NCBI GenBank assembly: GCA_965263105.1
Contig: CBDHGL010000003.1
Span: forward strand, 3,472,001 to 3,536,000
Origin: JBCCTX01 sp965263105
GTDB taxonomy: Bacteria > Bacteroidota > Bacteroidia > J057
Reading direction: 5' to 3'
Length of the DNA stretch: 64,000 nucleotides
Shown: piece by piece, positions 62,046 through 64,000 of the stretch
Position numbering within the stretch: the first letter of the stretch is position 1
How the letters are laid out: each line of letters begins with the position of its first letter
Made by a program: the position numbers and the translations under genes
Notes under the pieces: model-generated
The model's database searches: none
Told to the model about the DNA's origin: nothing
What the model saw: only the letters and a program-made list of their open reading frames with translations

Positions 62046-62759
62046 CTACTGCTCCAGCGGAGCCTTCAACGCGCGGCGATAGTCATACATGTAGCGCAGA
62101 AACAGGGACATGCCTTTGTATTGGAAGATTACTCCAATAAGGAAGATGATGCCGTTGAGCATCATGGCTTGGGACATGACCCATTCTTGTTGTTCGTACC
62201 AGGCATTGCGGGTGGAGGTGGCTGTAAAGAGCACCGCCAAAAGCCCGACAACTGTCAAAACAAACATACTGGTCAGGATACCAAAATACTTGGTATGGAT
62301 AGTAGACTTCTTCGAATAGGCAGGAGAGGGTTTGGGAGGGGTTTTATAATTCTTCTTGGGTTGGGCCTTTTTGGTGGTGGTATAGGAATAGGAGTTGTGT
62401 CGGAAGGGCCCCTGATCTCCAGATCCATTATTTTTATGTTGGGTATATTGGTAGGGCTGTCCTCCGTTAGCACTTTTGGTTTTGGCATACTGGAAGGCCC
62501 CATTCTTGTTTTGAGGATTTTCTCCGACTCCACGGGCGCGATTCATAAAATAAGAAGTATACATGGCATTGTATACCTTCCGCTTATGGTCATCGCGAAG
62601 CATTTCGTAGGCTTCGGTGATTTCAATAAATTTTTCCTGAGCGCTTGATCCTGTGTTTTGATCGGGGTGGTATTTGAGAGCCAGTTTCCTATATGCCCGC
62701 TTTATCGCTTCCCCGTCGGAATCAAATTTAAGCCCTAGGATTTGATAATAGTCTTTCAT
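62046..62759 (-). CDS. J-domain (DnaJ-type) membrane protein
   Basis: A 237-residue protein with an N-terminal J domain (residues 1-65, HPD at 31-33 in LKYHPDQNTG), which would stimulate an Hsp70. A polar Gly/Lys/Asn linker follows, then two C-terminal membrane helices (YFGILTSMFVLTVVGLLAVLF and MMLNGIIFLIGVIFQY). There is no Cys-rich zinc domain, so it is not DnaJ itself but a membrane-tethered co-chaperone. The tandem heptamer array touches its 3' end. Confidence 0.88.
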   Translation of the reverse strand: MKDYYQILGLKFDSDGEAIKRAYRKLALKYHPDQNTGSSAQEKFIEITEAYEMLRDDHKRKVYNAMYTSYFMNRARGVGENPQNKNGAFQYAKTKSANGGQPYQYTQHKNNGSGDQGPFRHNSYSYTTTKKAQPKKNYKTPPKPSPAYSKKSTIHTKYFGILTSMFVLTVVGLLAVLFTATSTRNAWYEQQEWVMSQAMMLNGIIFLIGVIFQYKGMSLFLRYMYDYRRALKAPLEQ

Positions 62760-63121
62760 ATCCTCAAGAATCCTGGTAAATATACGCCTATATCCTCAAT
62801 AAATTTATGAATCGATAGGTATTAGCGTAAAATGAGTCCTTACTAGCAATTATTCCGTATAATCGGTCAAAAATTTTGGATAACAGGAACTTCGAAACAT
62901 TTTCATCTTACGTCCTAATAATTTTCCTTTCCTCGTAATAGCATAACGACAAGCCATCCCGAATGTTGGATTTGCTTCGAGAAAAGATATAGGAAATAGG
63001 GGAGTAGGGGCTATAAGTTGTACGATAGCAAAAACTATATACAGTAGGTGAAAATGGCCTATGACAACCATTACCTAAGGTCTTAATCTTAAAAGGAAAT
63101 AAAGCAGTTAAGTGTAGCTCT
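62760..63121. other. Intergenic stretch, no supported gene
   Basis: About 360 bases between two minus-strand genes. A 73-codon minus frame (62850-63071) exists but lacks a recognisable motif and has a biased, cationic composition, so it is not called. No RNA or terminator was seen. Confidence 0.4.
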
Positions 63122-63796
63122 CTATGCAGCAGCCTGCTTCAAGGCTTGTGGAGGGAATAATAATTTACCTTTCCGATATAGCCTACCAGCAGAGCGGAGT
63201 AGCAGATCCAAGCGTTGCCCCTTACTGATGTTTACCCCTTGTTGCTTTAATTTGATATGGAGAGCTTTCAACAAATTGTCGATTCCATCTAGCTCCAGCA
63301 TCTTTGCATAATACTCCTGCAATTGTTCGTAGAATTGAATATAGGAACTGATGCGACTGTGGTTTTCCATCTGAGGTTTCATGGGGGGCTCAAAACCTAG
63401 CATTTCACCTAAGCCTCTCTCGTAAATAGGGTATTCTGAGTTCACCATATTCATTAGATGGGTAATCAGCGAAAAATGCCGGGGAAGGAGTTTATTTTTT
63501 GGCCTAACTCCATAAAGTCTATGCATGAAATTCTTTGGATCTAGCGTCTCTTCTGTTTCTTTGTTTAATTCCAATAAACCAAACTGACGCTTTTTCTTCT
63601 CCTTGTCCATCCGAATTTTTTTGACATCAATCATGTCATCAAATTCTTTCTGTAAGTCCTCGTCAGATAGAATATTGTTGGTTGTCAATTTTTCGCGAAA
63701 AGCTTCTACTTCCACCACAGATTCCAAGGACACATTATCTAATATTTTTCCCCCATTTGCGTTCATAATGGCGAAAATACGTTCAACCGATGTCAT
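63122..63796 (-). CDS. Unknown, mostly helical protein
   Basis: A 224-residue protein from the ATG at 63796 (the frame is open to 63868). It is charged and mostly helical: an acidic N-terminal part (LSDEDLQKEFDDMIDVKK), a central part with HLMNMVNSEYPIYERGLGEML, and a basic C-terminal part (KGQRLDLLLRSAGRLYRKGK). No signal peptide or membrane helix is visible. The family was not recognised. Confidence 0.55.
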   Translation of the reverse strand: MTSVERIFAIMNANGGKILDNVSLESVVEVEAFREKLTTNNILSDEDLQKEFDDMIDVKKIRMDKEKKKRQFGLLELNKETEETLDPKNFMHRLYGVRPKNKLLPRHFSLITHLMNMVNSEYPIYERGLGEMLGFEPPMKPQMENHSRISSYIQFYEQLQEYYAKMLELDGIDNLLKALHIKLKQQGVNISKGQRLDLLLRSAGRLYRKGKLLFPPQALKQAAA

Positions 63797-64000
63797 ATTA
63801 TCAGATTTTTTGAAATTAAATACAAAAAGGAGCACATTGTCCTCTCTTCCGGGAAAACAAAATACCAAAAAGATTTACTAGCAGAAATCCCATCAAAGGT
63901 ACAGATTATTATTCAGAATGCCTTAATTTTTATTTAATTGTCTGTTTTTTGGCAATTTATGGACTTTCGTTTTTTTTAGATACCTCCGGTTAGAATCCAA
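63797..64000. other. Window-end intergenic stretch
   Basis: The last 200 bases are AT-rich. No gene, tRNA or strong hairpin was seen. It probably contains the promoter of the unknown gene at 63122-63796. Confidence 0.4.

Noticed and set aside
61890..62648. Plus-strand frames running through the heptamer array (VCGLWSV-type translation)
   Set aside because: They arise because the 7-base repeat is open in all three frames; the rest of the longest one is antisense to the J-domain gene.
62850..63071. A 73-codon minus-strand frame
   Set aside because: No motif, odd composition and no conserved neighbour; kept as intergenic.
1..64000. Insertion sequences, phage genes or an attachment site
   Set aside because: No transposase, integrase or phage structural gene was found, and neither tRNA gene has a direct repeat noticed nearby.

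Overview
The window comes from a member of the Bacteroidota, perhaps near Saprospiria or Cytophagia (the class is inference). Evidence: two SusC/SusD outer-membrane uptake pairs, Bacteroidota-type marker genes (DUF1599 protein, BT_3928-type DoxX protein), many starts without a Shine-Dalgarno sequence, and promoters of the form TTTG-N18-20-TAnnTTTG in front of acpP and both tRNA genes. No rRNA, transposase, integrase or CRISPR array was found.

Layout. 1-7.9 kb: pyruvate kinase (cut by the window edge), acpP-fabF-rnc, a YciO/Sua5-family gene with a membrane spermidine-synthase-like gene, then ruvB with a glycosyltransferase. 7.9-17.2 kb: a minus-strand run of a secreted small protein, an S9 peptidase, metH, hemE and an OmpA/TSP3 outer-membrane protein. 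17.6-22.5 kb: tRNA-Cys, a folP-cdaA-folB operon joining folate synthesis to c-di-AMP synthesis, then DUF1599, DoxX and AlbA_2 genes and a gene remnant. 22.5-31 kb: a LytS/LytR-type two-component pair, a TonB receptor, and a glyoxylate-type pair (class V aminotransferase plus GlcD-GlcF fusion).

31-39.3 kb is accessory and metabolic. An EACC1-like membrane protein with a CHAT protease (conflict-system type) is followed by an eight-gene biosynthetic cluster: type III polyketide synthase, methyltransferase, FAD oxidoreductase, and a private fatty-acid set (KAS, ACP, dehydratase, FabL-like reductase, phosphopantetheinyl transferase). The likely product is an alkyl-resorcinol, -pyrone or -quinone lipid. 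39.4-44.3 kb: an MbnP/MbnH (copper protein and diheme enzyme) pair, a TonB_C-TPR protein, a free-standing protein matching the N-terminal lyase-like domain of class III lanthipeptide synthetases, and a ferredoxin-CDGSH protein. 44.5-54.3 kb: two convergent SusCD pairs.

54.6-60 kb is the most unusual block: a membrane GAF sensor with an EAD11-like C-terminus, beside a caspase - zinc-ribbon/TM2 - degenerate M48 peptidase operon in which the M48 protein has lost its catalytic and zinc residues. 60-64 kb: a secreted protein of five 30-residue repeats, tRNA-CAU, a response regulator, a membrane J-domain protein and an unknown gene.

A family of heptanucleotide-repeat elements (consensus WYNRYRG) lies at five intergenic sites, with an arm beside a stop codon each time. 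One arm has grown into 22 perfect copies of TCTGTGG.
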